DNA of 64,000 nucleotides from Thermostichus sp047462415 (lineage in GTDB: Bacteria > Cyanobacteriota > Cyanobacteriia > Thermostichales > Thermostichaceae): positions 75,730 through 139,729 of the forward strand of contig NZ_JANSJE010000004.1 of NCBI RefSeq assembly GCF_047462415.1, read 5' to 3'. Position numbers and translations under genes: made by a program. Within the stretch, counting starts at the first letter, position 1, and the number at the start of each line of letters is the position of its first letter. The notes beneath the pieces are model-generated. The model saw only the letters and a program-made list of their open reading frames with translations. It was not told the DNA's origin and made no database searches. This document shows positions 17,942 to 26,204 of this stretch, piece after piece.

Positions 17942-19576
17942 CTAGGGTCTGGATGGAGATCGCCGGCTAGCAATCTTGCTCAAGCGCGTCTGGATCCGGG
18001 CTGCCAGCCAGTTCACTTCCGGGATCCGCAAATACAGGGCCCCCGCCGCAAACAAGCTGAGACCGATGCCGGCGGCCAGACCAGCCCAGAGGGCGGCGGT
18101 GATCAAAGGGGATCCCAGGATCTGCTGGGAGCGCAGTTGCGTCCACAGCCAATGGCTGAGGGCCCCGGCCAAGGTGGTGATCCCCAGCAAGGGCAGCAGG
18201 GCCTGCCCCATCTCCCGCCAAGGGATCCCCGGCAGACGCCGGTGGAGGCGGATCCCCAGGCCAATCAGAGCCATCAGGTTAACGCCTGCCGTAGCCAGGG
18301 CAATGCCCGGTGCTCCAAAGGTTGGCAAAAACAGGAAGTCCAGCAGGGCATTCAGGCCGATGGCCAGGCCGCTGATGTGCAGAGGTGTAGCCCCGTCCTC
18401 CAGGGCGTAGAAGATGCGCACCAACACATCCCGCAGCAGGTAACAGGTCATCCCCAGCCCATAAGCCATCAGCAGGGCCGCCACCTCCTGCGTCACCTCC
18501 GGCGCAAAGCGACCGCGCTGGTAGGCCACTTGAACGATAGGTTCGGCCAGGGCCACCAACACCATCGCAAGGGGCAGGGTGAGGATGGCCGTAACCATCA
18601 GCCCTTGGCGGATGCGCTGGCGCAGCTCCGGCCAACGGGATCCATCCCCCGCCAACTGGGCGTAGAGGGGCATCAGGGGCACCAGCACCATGTTGGAGAG
18701 AATCCCCAGGGGGGTTTGCACCAAAAGCTGGGCATAGCCCAAGTTGCCGATGGTGCGATCCCCGGGCACGAAAGAAGCAAAAAAGAGATCCACGTAGACA
18801 TTGATGTGGATCATGCCGGAGGAGATCACCGCCGGCAGCATCAGCAGGCCCACCGCCCGCACCTGCGGGGATCCCCACTCAAAGCACAGCCGCAGCCGCC
18901 CCAGCCCCAGCCGCATCTGCAGAGGCACCTGCGCCAGCCACTGGGCAATGGCGCCGATGAGCACACCCCAGGCTAGCAACGTCGGGATCCCTGTCCACCC
19001 CAACGTGACCAGGATCCCGATCACCGCCAAGCTGGAGATCAGGGGGCTGAGGGCGGGCAAGAGGTAGTGCTCGGCCGCATTCAGCGCCCCAAAGCCGATC
19101 CCAATCCAGCCCGAGAGCAAGGCCAGGGGGGCCATGATCCGCAGTTGCGCAGCGGCCAAAGCGTGGACTTCGGGGCTGGCCCCTGGCGCATTCAGGCGCA
19201 CCACCCAGTCGGCTCCCCACCAGAGGCCCAAGGTCACCGCCAAGAGCAAACAGCCCACTAGGGTGGAAATCGCTTCCAGCCAGACGGTCGGATCCTCTCT
19301 GCCAGGATCCCGCTGTTTTTTGAGAATGCTGACGATGGCGCTGTGGAAAGGGCCGTTGATCCCACCCAGCAAGATCAACAAAAAGCCGGGCAGGACGTAG
19401 GCTATGCTAAAGGCGCTGTACTCCGGCCCTGACCCGTAGACTGCCGCGATCAGAGCCTGCCGGACAAACCCCATGCCCTTGCTGAGCAGCGTGGCCCCTG
19501 CCACCAGCCCTGCCACCGAGAGCAAAGAACGGGACGGCAGGGCGGAAGACTCCTGCGTGGCGGACTCCTCTATCAC
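17942..19576 (-). CDS. murJ: Lipid II flippase MurJ (MviN family)
   Basis: MurJ moves the peptidoglycan precursor lipid II across the inner membrane. The protein has 544 residues and about 14 hydrophobic segments. The N-terminal signature is ATLLSKGMGFVRQALIAAVY, and further motifs include GGINGPFHSAIVSIL and HINVYVDLFFASF. It starts with GTG at 19576, preceded by a purine-rich GGGGTTAGGG. It converges on rpoD with a 10-bp gap. The C-terminal helix pair (LITAALWAGLAAGIGLSLFA) ends in a short basic tail. Confidence 0.93.
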   Translation of the reverse strand: MIEESATQESSALPSRSLLSVAGLVAGATLLSKGMGFVRQALIAAVYGSGPEYSAFSIAYVLPGFLLILLGGINGPFHSAIVSILKKQRDPGREDPTVWLEAISTLVGCLLLAVTLGLWWGADWVVRLNAPGASPEVHALAAAQLRIMAPLALLSGWIGIGFGALNAAEHYLLPALSPLISSLAVIGILVTLGWTGIPTLLAWGVLIGAIAQWLAQVPLQMRLGLGRLRLCFEWGSPQVRAVGLLMLPAVISSGMIHINVYVDLFFASFVPGDRTIGNLGYAQLLVQTPLGILSNMVLVPLMPLYAQLAGDGSRWPELRQRIRQGLMVTAILTLPLAMVLVALAEPIVQVAYQRGRFAPEVTQEVAALLMAYGLGMTCYLLRDVLVRIFYALEDGATPLHISGLAIGLNALLDFLFLPTFGAPGIALATAGVNLMALIGLGIRLHRRLPGIPWREMGQALLPLLGITTLAGALSHWLWTQLRSQQILGSPLITAALWAGLAAGIGLSLFAAGALYLRIPEVNWLAARIQTRLSKIASRRSPSRP

Positions 19577-19702
19577 GCTGCCCTAACCCCTGCCTCAACA
19601 ACCAACGGCTGCCGGGATCCCTCACCACATCCCTGGGAACCGTCCCCCATTATGCGGCATTTGCAGGTTCCGTCAGGCTCCTTTTATAAGAGAGGGCAGC
19701 CC

Positions 19703-20101
19703 TCAAGCCAACAGTTGCCGTTCCTGCTCCAGTTGCTGCAACAAATGCTCATCCCCACGGGTTTGGGCAGAACGGATGCGCTCCTGCAGCCGGTGCAGCA
19801 GGTTCCGCCGATGGGTTTCCTCAACCAAGCTCATAAAGTGTTTCCGAGAAGAGGCTTGAGGGGAGACAACTGCTGCCGGGATCCCTTTCACCTCAGGGCT
19901 CGCCGCCGTCACCCTTGTTTCAGACTGGAGGGCCACACCTCGATACACGAAGGCAAAAGACTGAGGCAGCGCCACGGCTACGGATTGAGCTGGCCAGCTC
20001 CACTCCAAACCTCGATGCCGAGCCGGCACGCCCTGCCGATTCTGAATCGCCGCAGAGGGTGAAACAAACTCATGGGCAATACCCCGATAGGTCAGTTGCA
20101 T
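19703..20101 (-). CDS. DUF4278 domain protein
   Basis: The protein has 132 residues. It begins MQLTYRGIAHEF, the hallmark start of the cyanobacterial DUF4278 family (function unknown), with a second such motif FVYRGVAL in the middle. The C-terminal third is a charged helix (EETHRRNLLHRLQERIR, LLQQLEQERQLLA) likely to form a coiled coil. The ATG at 20101 is chosen because the family starts with MxLTYRG; upstream in-frame codons lack family sequence. No operon partner is apparent. Confidence 0.8.
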   Translation of the reverse strand: MQLTYRGIAHEFVSPSAAIQNRQGVPARHRGLEWSWPAQSVAVALPQSFAFVYRGVALQSETRVTAASPEVKGIPAAVVSPQASSRKHFMSLVEETHRRNLLHRLQERIRSAQTRGDEHLLQQLEQERQLLA

Positions 20102-20322
20102 AGGAAAACTCCCTTGGTTCAGTTGATCGATCTTTACTTTCTCTAAAGAGCTTAAAAAAGCCGCCACCTCAAGGCTGCCCAAAGGGGATCTCTCCTTCAC
20201 GCAACCCAAGCGACCGAAAAGACAAAAACAAGCTGAAAGGGTAAGCCTTAACTTTATTCTGTATTCACTTTGACAAAATCATCCCTTTGGTGTCAACTTG
20301 CGGTTACTGAGCACATGGACTA
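20102..20322. other. Short intergenic region after the cpc cluster
   Basis: About 220 bp lie between the DUF4278 start and the transposase-derived hairpin. The stretch near 20230-20275 is AT-rich and may hold the DUF4278 promoter. No gene was recognised. Confidence 0.4.
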
Positions 20323-20345
20323 CCCCACCGCATGGGCGGGTGGGG
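20323..20345. repeat. Terminal hairpin of a decayed IS200/IS605-type element
   Basis: CCCCACC (20323-20329) pairs with GGTGGGG (20339-20345), with an inner CCGC/GCGG pairing around ATGG. Hairpins of this composition are typical right ends of IS200/IS605-family elements, and the TnpB fragment next to it supports this. It lies about 150 bp past the cpcE stop and could also terminate cpc transcription. Confidence 0.6.
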
Positions 20346-20354
20346 TTTCCTGAC

Positions 20355-20438
20355 CTACCGGCAGGTCTGCGAAGAATAGGCAGGCGGCACCAGCAGCAAC
20401 CGAACGTCTGCTCTAGTTGCTTTGTGAGCACTCGCCAT
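20355..20438 (-). pseudogene. Fragment of an IS200/IS605-family TnpB transposase
   Basis: The minus strand reads SAHKATRADVRLLLVPPAYS followed by SQTC. This parallels VHYKAARAGVKVVVVPPAYS plus SQTC in the larger TnpB copy at 32404-33205, just before the zinc-finger region. The reading stops right after that Cys and continues into the terminal hairpin. An internal deletion has therefore joined the middle of tnpB to the element's right end. Confidence 0.7.
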
Positions 20439-20494
20439 AGCAGCGAGGAGGGCTTGGGGAACACCTCTACAGAAAGCCTGCAAGAGCCTGCAGC

Positions 20495-21322
20495 TCAAAG
20501 CAGCTCGTCGATCAGCCGCAGCACCTGCTGCAGCTTGGCGCTGGGGGATTCTTGGTGTTTTAGGTTCATCTCCACCAACTGCTTGAGGGCGAGCAGCTTG
20601 ATGTTGGACTCCACCGCCGCCGCTGCAATGGCCTGTGCCGCCGGCAAATAGCCGCTGGCCCCCAAATCCAGGAGAGCAGCCCGCCGCAGGTGGATGTTGG
20701 TGTGCTCCAATACCGAGAGCAGACGCTGGGCAAAAGCCGGATCCCCAGTCAGACGATAGCAGGCCCGCGCTGCCGCGCATTGCAAACGAATGGACGTGTG
20801 CTCTAGGTAAAGGCGGATTGGCTCCAGGGCAGCGGCCACTTGCAGGTGACCAAGAGCCTCGATAATCGCCTCTAGGGCGGCTTGCGCTTCCGTCTCCAGC
20901 CCTTGCTCCACAAAGCGCAGCCCTTCCAGCAAAGCGGATCCCAGCTTTTCCACTTCCTCAGGATCCCCATCGAGGTTGTTGGCCAGAGCGATCTCCACCA
21001 GCGCTTGGGCGGCGGCTGCCACCACTTGGCCATCGGAGCAAAACAAAGCCCCTTTTAGTGCTGGGATCCCGGCAAGGGATCCCAGTTTGCCCAGGGCGCG
21101 AGCAGCATTGCGCCGCAGCGGATATCCCCCTTGAGCTGTGCGATCCGTTTCATCCGCCAGAGCTTCGATCAGGGCCGGGATCCCTTCGGGGATGCGCATG
21201 CGCCCCAGCCACCAAGCAGCATAGTAGCGTTCCCCCGGATCCCCGTGGCGCAGCTTGGCGACCTGACCAGCCGGCGTGAGATCCACCGACGGATTGGGAT
21301 CCGAAGGAACAGCAGTGGTCAT
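20495..21322 (-). CDS. cpcE: Phycocyanin alpha-subunit phycocyanobilin lyase subunit CpcE (HEAT repeats)
   Basis: CpcE acts with CpcF to attach phycocyanobilin to the alpha-84 cysteine of phycocyanin. The 275-residue length is right for CpcE. The N-terminal family motif RYYAAWWLGRMR is present, with several HEAT-like helical repeats (RRNAARALGKLGS, LQCAAARACYRLTG, LRRAALLDLGASG). It is the last gene of the cpcB-cpcA-linker-cpcE cluster, 33 bp after the linker gene. No cpcF partner lies next to it or elsewhere in the window, so CpcF must be encoded elsewhere or replaced. Confidence 0.9.
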   Translation of the reverse strand: MTTAVPSDPNPSVDLTPAGQVAKLRHGDPGERYYAAWWLGRMRIPEGIPALIEALADETDRTAQGGYPLRRNAARALGKLGSLAGIPALKGALFCSDGQVVAAAAQALVEIALANNLDGDPEEVEKLGSALLEGLRFVEQGLETEAQAALEAIIEALGHLQVAAALEPIRLYLEHTSIRLQCAAARACYRLTGDPAFAQRLLSVLEHTNIHLRRAALLDLGASGYLPAAQAIAAAAVESNIKLLALKQLVEMNLKHQESPSAKLQQVLRLIDELL

Positions 21323-21355
21323 GAAGTCAACAACGAAGAAAACACGCAGAAGGGA

Positions 21356-22213
21356 TCAAGCGCTGCGGACGCTGACGATCTTGGCGCCCGATTTGAGCAG
21401 CCGCTGCATCGTCGCCGACAGTTGATCGGCGGAGACGAAGATCTGCTGGTTGGATTTGCGCACCCGGCTGGAGGTGGCCAGAGCTGAAGGCGGATTCAAC
21501 AGTCGGGTCACTTCCACACAGAACATGCGATCCGACTGGCCCGTTGGCGGCCCCAGGTGCTTGGAAATGGGGCTGGGCGGCAGCAGGCCCCGCACCCCGA
21601 TGCGGCGAATGGCCGGGGTAAAGCCGGTGGCCAGAGGCATCATCAAGCGGGGTCTGGGCCCCTGGGAGCGGTCGTTGTTGGCGTAGCCTCCGTAGAGGGC
21701 AAAAAGGTTGGTGAAGTCGCGGGTGGTATGGGCCTTGCGGTATTCAAACCCGCGCGGATAGGGGACGATGTTGTCGCCAAAAGCTTCCAGGTATTCCGGG
21801 CTGTCGATGTAGGAGTCGATCTCGGCGCTGTGGCCGCCCGATTGATAGATGTCCAGGTGGCGGGCGATATCTTTAGGACTGGTGGGAGCGCGACCCAGCA
21901 GATGCTTGAAATTCAGTTCGATGGCACGGGTTTGCGAGTTGGGGTAGAAAAACCGCTTCTTATAGGCTTCGGACTTGGCGATCAGTCGCACAAACTCGCG
22001 CACCGTCAGGCTGCCCTGGCGCAGCAAGGATTCCGCACTGGCCAGCTCCTTCCTGTCCGCCCCAAACAAATGATCGTTGCCCAGCACCTGACGATAGATG
22101 GCGCGCAGCACCGCATTGAGCTGCTCCTGGCTGGCATTGGGACGCAACTCCAATGGGGTGGTCTCCGTAATACCCCGGATGCCCATCTGGCTTGCCGCTG
22201 TGATTGCACTCAT
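21356..22213 (-). CDS. cpcC: Phycobilisome rod linker polypeptide CpcC-like with C-terminal CpcD domain
   Basis: The protein is 285 residues, the usual 32-33 kDa rod-linker size. The PBS-linker domain occupies about residues 20-160 (LNAVLRAIYRQVLGN, SLTVREFVRLIAKSEAYKKR, FKHLLGRAP). A basic linker follows, then a CpcD-type domain from about 230 to the end (MFCVEVTRLLNPP, RVRKSNQQIFVSADQL). It stacks phycocyanin hexamers into rods. The ATG at 22213 gives MSAITAAS, like known CpcC starts; the frame upstream lacks family sequence. It lies 284 bp downstream of cpcA, beyond a hairpin. Confidence 0.93.
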   Translation of the reverse strand: MSAITAASQMGIRGITETTPLELRPNASQEQLNAVLRAIYRQVLGNDHLFGADRKELASAESLLRQGSLTVREFVRLIAKSEAYKKRFFYPNSQTRAIELNFKHLLGRAPTSPKDIARHLDIYQSGGHSAEIDSYIDSPEYLEAFGDNIVPYPRGFEYRKAHTTRDFTNLFALYGGYANNDRSQGPRPRLMMPLATGFTPAIRRIGVRGLLPPSPISKHLGPPTGQSDRMFCVEVTRLLNPPSALATSSRVRKSNQQIFVSADQLSATMQRLLKSGAKIVSVRSA

Positions 22214-22449
22214 GCTAGTTCCCCCGATTGAGCTGGATGAATACAGATTGCAAATTGACTTGACAAAAAGCTTGTGTTTGGAGATCAACAAAAGCCAAAG
22301 CCCTAAGCTGAATGAGAGCAACAGCGGTGCCCTCTCGTTCGCTGGAGAGACTGCCCCTTAAACCCACCCGGTCAAAAGGAACTCTCCACTCCGTAACAGG
22401 CTGACCACCGTTGCCCTCAACAACCTCGTCCCCCGGCGCCTGCACGACC

Positions 22450-22468
22450 GGCCAGCTATCTTCTGGCC
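22450..22468 (-). terminator. Hairpin after cpcA, candidate attenuator or mRNA stabiliser
   Basis: GGCCAG (22450-22455) and CTGGCC (22463-22468) flank a 7-nt loop, about 30 nt after the cpcA stop on the minus strand. There is no T-run. Partial termination or 3'-end protection of a cpcBA transcript would explain higher subunit than linker expression, as known in other cpc operons. Confidence 0.5.
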
Positions 22469-22497
22469 AGCGTCAAGGGGGATCCCAAGCCAAGGGC

Positions 22498-22980
22498 CTA
22501 GCTGAGCGCGTTGATGGCGTAGTCGATGTAGGTGTTGGCTTCGGTGGCCGCTTGCCCGGTCAGGCCGTGGTTGGCTTTGATGTAGCGCAGGGCTTCGATA
22601 AACCAACTGGGGGAGAGTTCAAAAGCGGCGTTGATCTCGCGGATCCCGGCCAACTGATACTCGTCCAGAGGGCCGGTGCCACCGGCTACCAAGCAGTAGG
22701 TGATGTAGCGCAGGTAGTGGCGCACATCGCGGGCGCACTTGTCTTTGCCGGCCTGGGTGTGGCACTGCCCGCCCGGCTGGGTGGTGTAGGGGAACTTAGC
22801 GTAAACCGCTTCGGTGGCACCGCGCACCAGCTCGTCGGCACGGCTGCTCAGGACGCGGGCGGCTTCCATGCTGGCGGCAGCTCGCTGAAAACGGCCATTG
22901 ATGGCTTGCAATTCGCTGTTGCTCAGGTAGCGCCCTTGGCTATCGGCAGTAGCAATGGCGTCAACAATTGGGGTTTGCAT
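22498..22980 (-). CDS. cpcA: C-phycocyanin alpha subunit
   Basis: CpcA forms the phycobilisome rods with CpcB. The protein has 160 residues, two fewer than the common 162. The chromophore cysteine is C82 in DKCARD, equivalent to alpha-84. Signature segments are YLRYITYCLVAGGTGPLDEY, LSPSWFIEALRYIKANHGL and the end NTYIDYAINALS. An extra Cys (C73, in GGQCHTQ) sits near the chromophore and is unusual. A clear AAGGAG precedes the ATG by about 12 nt. It is the second gene of the operon, 175 bp after cpcB. Confidence 0.95.
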   Translation of the reverse strand: MQTPIVDAIATADSQGRYLSNSELQAINGRFQRAAASMEAARVLSSRADELVRGATEAVYAKFPYTTQPGGQCHTQAGKDKCARDVRHYLRYITYCLVAGGTGPLDEYQLAGIREINAAFELSPSWFIEALRYIKANHGLTGQAATEANTYIDYAINALS

Positions 22981-23155
22981 GATTCAAAACGCTCCTTTAC
23001 TTAAGCTCAATGCAAAAACAAAGCAAAAGATTCAAAGTCGCAACTGCAAAAAAGCTGCTTTTCCAGGGATCCCCTGTCAACCTAAGCTGCTTTGGATTCC
23101 AGAGTGGTCTTCACAACTGGATCCGTCTACAGCAGAAGCTCTGGCCCAAAAGGGA

Positions 23156-23674
23156 TCAAACGACAGCCGCAGCGGCGCGATCGAAGTAGGATTCGATTTC
23201 GGCAATCAGAGCGCTGCAATCGCCCCGGGTGATCCCGTTGGGGTCGTTCACCACCGCCACCGCGGCTTTTTTCATCTTTTGGATGCCGTTGGCCACCGAG
23301 CTACCGGGGGTGCCCAAGGCTTGATAGGTCTCCCGCAGGCCGTTCAAGCAGCGCTCGTTCAGCACGCTGGCATCTCCGGCTGCCACGGCGTAGGTGATGT
23401 AGCGGAGGATGATGTCCATATCCCGCATGCAGGCAGCCACGTTACGGCTGGGGTAGGCAGGGCCACCGGGAGCGTTCAAATTGGGCTCCTCGGCAAACAA
23501 TTGACGGATGGCATCGGTCACGATCTTAGAAGCGTTGCTGGTGAGGCGGTTCACAGCATCCAAACGCTTGTTGCCCTCAGCAATCACCTGCTGGAGAGCC
23601 GCAAACTCGTTCTCCCCCAGGAAAGCACCTTTGGAGTCAGCTTGGGCAACCACTTTGCCAAATACATCGTTCAT
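23156..23674 (-). CDS. cpcB: C-phycocyanin beta subunit, lacking the conserved methylated Asn72
   Basis: The protein has 172 residues, exact CpcB length, with both chromophore cysteines: C82 (AACMRDMD) and C153 (GDCSAL). The family end YFDRAAAAVV is present. Residue 72, normally the Asn methylated by CpcM (in PGGNAY), is Pro here (PGGPAYPSR), and the neighbours at 75 and 78 also differ. A good Shine-Dalgarno AGGGAG precedes the ATG at 23674. First gene of the cluster, it may be a divergent second phycocyanin or phycoerythrocyanin-like beta chain rather than the main CpcB. Confidence 0.93.
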   Translation of the reverse strand: MNDVFGKVVAQADSKGAFLGENEFAALQQVIAEGNKRLDAVNRLTSNASKIVTDAIRQLFAEEPNLNAPGGPAYPSRNVAACMRDMDIILRYITYAVAAGDASVLNERCLNGLRETYQALGTPGSSVANGIQKMKKAAVAVVNDPNGITRGDCSALIAEIESYFDRAAAAVV

Positions 23675-24398
23675 GGTTTTCAATCTCCCTAGCGAAAATA
23701 AAAGAGGTTATGAACCCACATTCCCTACCGCCGACCGGAGGACACACGCCAGTCGGAAAGGCGACACTGCTTGGATCCTCAGTGCCGAAGGGCGCTGCTT
23801 GGCCTACAGACCCACCGACGGGGTCAAAGCCAAGAGAACCAAGATGAGCCAGCAAAGCCCCTATCCTCCAGCAAAGGTAAGCTGCTGCCGAGGGTAAAGC
23901 TACTCCAGGTTGCAATCCAAAGAATTGGACTTGGATCAGAACCCTCAGCCGCTGCCGCCAACCGCAACTGGGCAGAGGGGGAAAAGTCGGCTCCCCTTGT
24001 TTCCAGTCTTTTTCTACCGCGAAGGCAGGAAGCGGTTGCATCAAAAAATGTAAATTGCCTTCACCTCGCGCAAAAAGAGTTGAATTGCTTTCCAAGCTGC
24101 TTCCCATCTGCGATCCCGGCCAACGCTCTCCATCTTTTTAGCGGGAGTTTTTTACAAAAGAACATGGTACTTTGCTTAGCTTTACAATATAAAGAAAGGT
24201 GTCAGCCTCGATCGCGGCTTTGCCGCTTGGCAGGGAGCCATTTTCGGTGTCGGGGCGAACACTCTCAGAAAAGAGACATAATTTAACATTTGCTGAGATC
24301 CTTGGATGGGCCTGGGGTTGGGGCAAAATCTGAGAAGGCTTTTCTCGATGCCGGCAATTTTCGGTATACGCCTTTACAGAACTTTTGGATGATTGCCT
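23675..24398. other. Divergent control region between cpcB and the cpcT-like gene
   Basis: About 720 bp with no gene. GC content drops around 24040-24200. Two octamers of the HLR1 half-site form (G/T)TTACA(A/T)(A/T) occur exactly 30 bp apart: TTTACAAA at 24151-24158 and TTTACAAT at 24181-24188. HLR1 is the binding element of the high-light regulator RpaB. Canonical HLR1 has two half-sites 2 bp apart, so this arrangement is only suggestive. No confident -35/-10 pair was found for either gene. Confidence 0.45.
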
Positions 24399-25016
24399 AT
24401 GCCTGTCGGGTTTGATCGCACCGCTTCCCCGGAACTGCTACAGATGGCGCGCTGGCTGGCAGGAGACTTCAGCAACCAAGAGCAAGCCTGGGAGAATCCG
24501 CCCTTTTTTGCTTCCATTCGGGTGGCCTATCGCCCCTTGCCGGCTCAAGTGTTGGGTGGGATTGGCTTTTATGTGGAGCAAGCTTACAGCGGCCATTTGG
24601 AGGATCCCTATCGGCAGGCGGTGGTGGAATTGACTCAGGTGGGCGCCGGGATCCGGATTCGCAACTACCGTCCGCTGGAGCCGCAGCGGTGGCGAGGCTG
24701 TGCCCGGGAGAGGGCAGACCAACTGCGCCAACTGAGCGCCGCCGATCTGGCTTATTTGCCTGGGTGCGATGTGCAGGTGCGACGGGAGGGATCTGGCTTT
24801 GTGGGCGTGACGGAGCCGGGGTGCCGGTGTTGCGTGGTGCGCAACGGCCAGACTACTTATTTGCAGACCACCTTGCACCTGAGCGAGAGCGAGTTTTGCA
24901 GCCATGACCGAGGCATGGATCCCATCACCCACCGGCAGGTTTGGGGGGCATTGGCGGGCGCTTTTCGCTTCCAAAAGGTGGTCGATTGGCAAGCGGAGCT
25001 GTTGCTGTGCGGATGA
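24399..25016 (+). CDS. cpcT: CpcT/CpeT-family phycobiliprotein lyase
   Basis: CpcT attaches phycocyanobilin to Cys153 of the phycocyanin beta subunit. The protein is 205 residues, normal for the family. Typical family segments are LLQMARWLAGDFSNQEQAW at the N-terminus, RNYRPLEPQRWRG in the middle and CCVVRNGQTTYLQTTLHLSE near the end. It is divergent from cpcB, whose C153 is the expected substrate. The ATG at 24399 is preferred to a TTG six bases upstream. A CpeT (phycoerythrin) role is unlikely because no phycoerythrin genes are seen. Confidence 0.88.
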   Translation: MPVGFDRTASPELLQMARWLAGDFSNQEQAWENPPFFASIRVAYRPLPAQVLGGIGFYVEQAYSGHLEDPYRQAVVELTQVGAGIRIRNYRPLEPQRWRGCARERADQLRQLSAADLAYLPGCDVQVRREGSGFVGVTEPGCRCCVVRNGQTTYLQTTLHLSESEFCSHDRGMDPITHRQVWGALAGAFRFQKVVDWQAELLLCG

Positions 25017-25020
25017 TCCA

Positions 25021-26109
25021 ATGCAAGTGAGGTCGAGCCCAAAGGATGAGCCACGGTCGGGGGGGATGTTGCCGGCTCTGATGGTGATGCTGGCTTTGCT
25101 GCTGCTCGGTGTTGGATGTGCTGGCCAGGGGGAATCTGTCGCCCCGGTGTTGATCCCTCTCCCGCCGCAAGCGGGAACTGAGTCGATTCCCATGCCGGTG
25201 CGCACACTGGGCAACAGCCGCTTTAAGTTGCTCGGCTTGAACGTGGGGGTGGCCGGGGCCGGCGCGGAGTTGCTCTTGGACACCGGCTCGGCAGGTCTGC
25301 GCATTGTATCGGCGGCGGCAGGTCGCTTCGGCCTAGAACGGACGGAGATCCCTTCTACCGTCACCTTTGCCGATGGCACCCAGTTTGTCGGCGTATTGGC
25401 CCGTGCCCCCTTCAGCATCGGCGGGATCCCCAGTCGAGAGCCGGTAACGATTCAGTTGATCGACCGCATCGCCTGTGTGGACGCGCTGGTAGCCAATTGC
25501 TCAGACAACCTGTTTGGGGTGGGGCGGCCTTTTGCCGGGATCCTGGGCACGTCCCTCGATGAGCGCAGCCCCGATCCGGAGCTGTTCAGTCCGCTCACCC
25601 GTCTGCCGGGCAATTTTCGCTCCGGGTACATGATCCAAACGGGCGGCTTCAACTCCACCCAGGGCCTTTTCACGGTTGGCCTGACGGACAACAACACCGC
25701 CGGCTTTAATTTCCGGCAGTTTCCCCAAGTGGGGAGCTTTCCCGATGGCACCCCCATCTGGCGGGATGAGGCTTTGCAAGTGGCCTACAGCATCAGCAAT
25801 ACTTCCATCCAAAATGCCCTCAGCCCCACCCAGTTCGACAGCGGCTCTTCCGACATTTTCCTCAACGTCAGGCTGTTGGGAGCAGCTCCCTTCTCCACCT
25901 CGACTCTCCCCCCTGGGGCGGAATGGCGAGCAGTGTTGGAGGGGGCTTTCGACTACCGTATTCGAGTTGGCTTTCCGATTACGCCCAGTCGAGATCGAAT
26001 TTTTGTGAGCGGCAACCAGGGGGTGCAACTGTTGGGCATGCCGCTGTTTTTCAACACTGATGTTGCCTTTGATGTTGAACGGGGTCGGGTCGGCTTTCGC
26101 GTGCGTTGA
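25021..26109 (+). CDS. Lipoprotein with two pepsin-like D-T/S-G active-site motifs (DUF3443-like)
   Basis: The protein is 362 residues. The N-terminus has a hydrophobic segment and lipobox LLGVGC, so it is probably lipid-anchored. LLLDTGSAGLRIV lies about 90 residues in, and a second motif FDSGSSDIFL follows about 200 residues later. This two-lobe D-T-G / D-S-G layout resembles a pepsin-type aspartic protease. Bacterial DUF3443 proteins show similar motifs, but their activity is not established. It starts 4 bp after the cpcT-like gene and may be co-transcribed with it; a functional link is not evident. Confidence 0.75.
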   Translation: MQVRSSPKDEPRSGGMLPALMVMLALLLLGVGCAGQGESVAPVLIPLPPQAGTESIPMPVRTLGNSRFKLLGLNVGVAGAGAELLLDTGSAGLRIVSAAAGRFGLERTEIPSTVTFADGTQFVGVLARAPFSIGGIPSREPVTIQLIDRIACVDALVANCSDNLFGVGRPFAGILGTSLDERSPDPELFSPLTRLPGNFRSGYMIQTGGFNSTQGLFTVGLTDNNTAGFNFRQFPQVGSFPDGTPIWRDEALQVAYSISNTSIQNALSPTQFDSGSSDIFLNVRLLGAAPFSTSTLPPGAEWRAVLEGAFDYRIRVGFPITPSRDRIFVSGNQGVQLLGMPLFFNTDVAFDVERGRVGFRVR

Positions 26110-26204
26110 AAAAAAAGAGCTTGTTGCAGACTGTTGCACGGCTGGCCAGATCCAGCTAGCTTTCCCCGGTACCGGCCACATTTCGAGCGGTACTGAAAGG
26201 GCAA

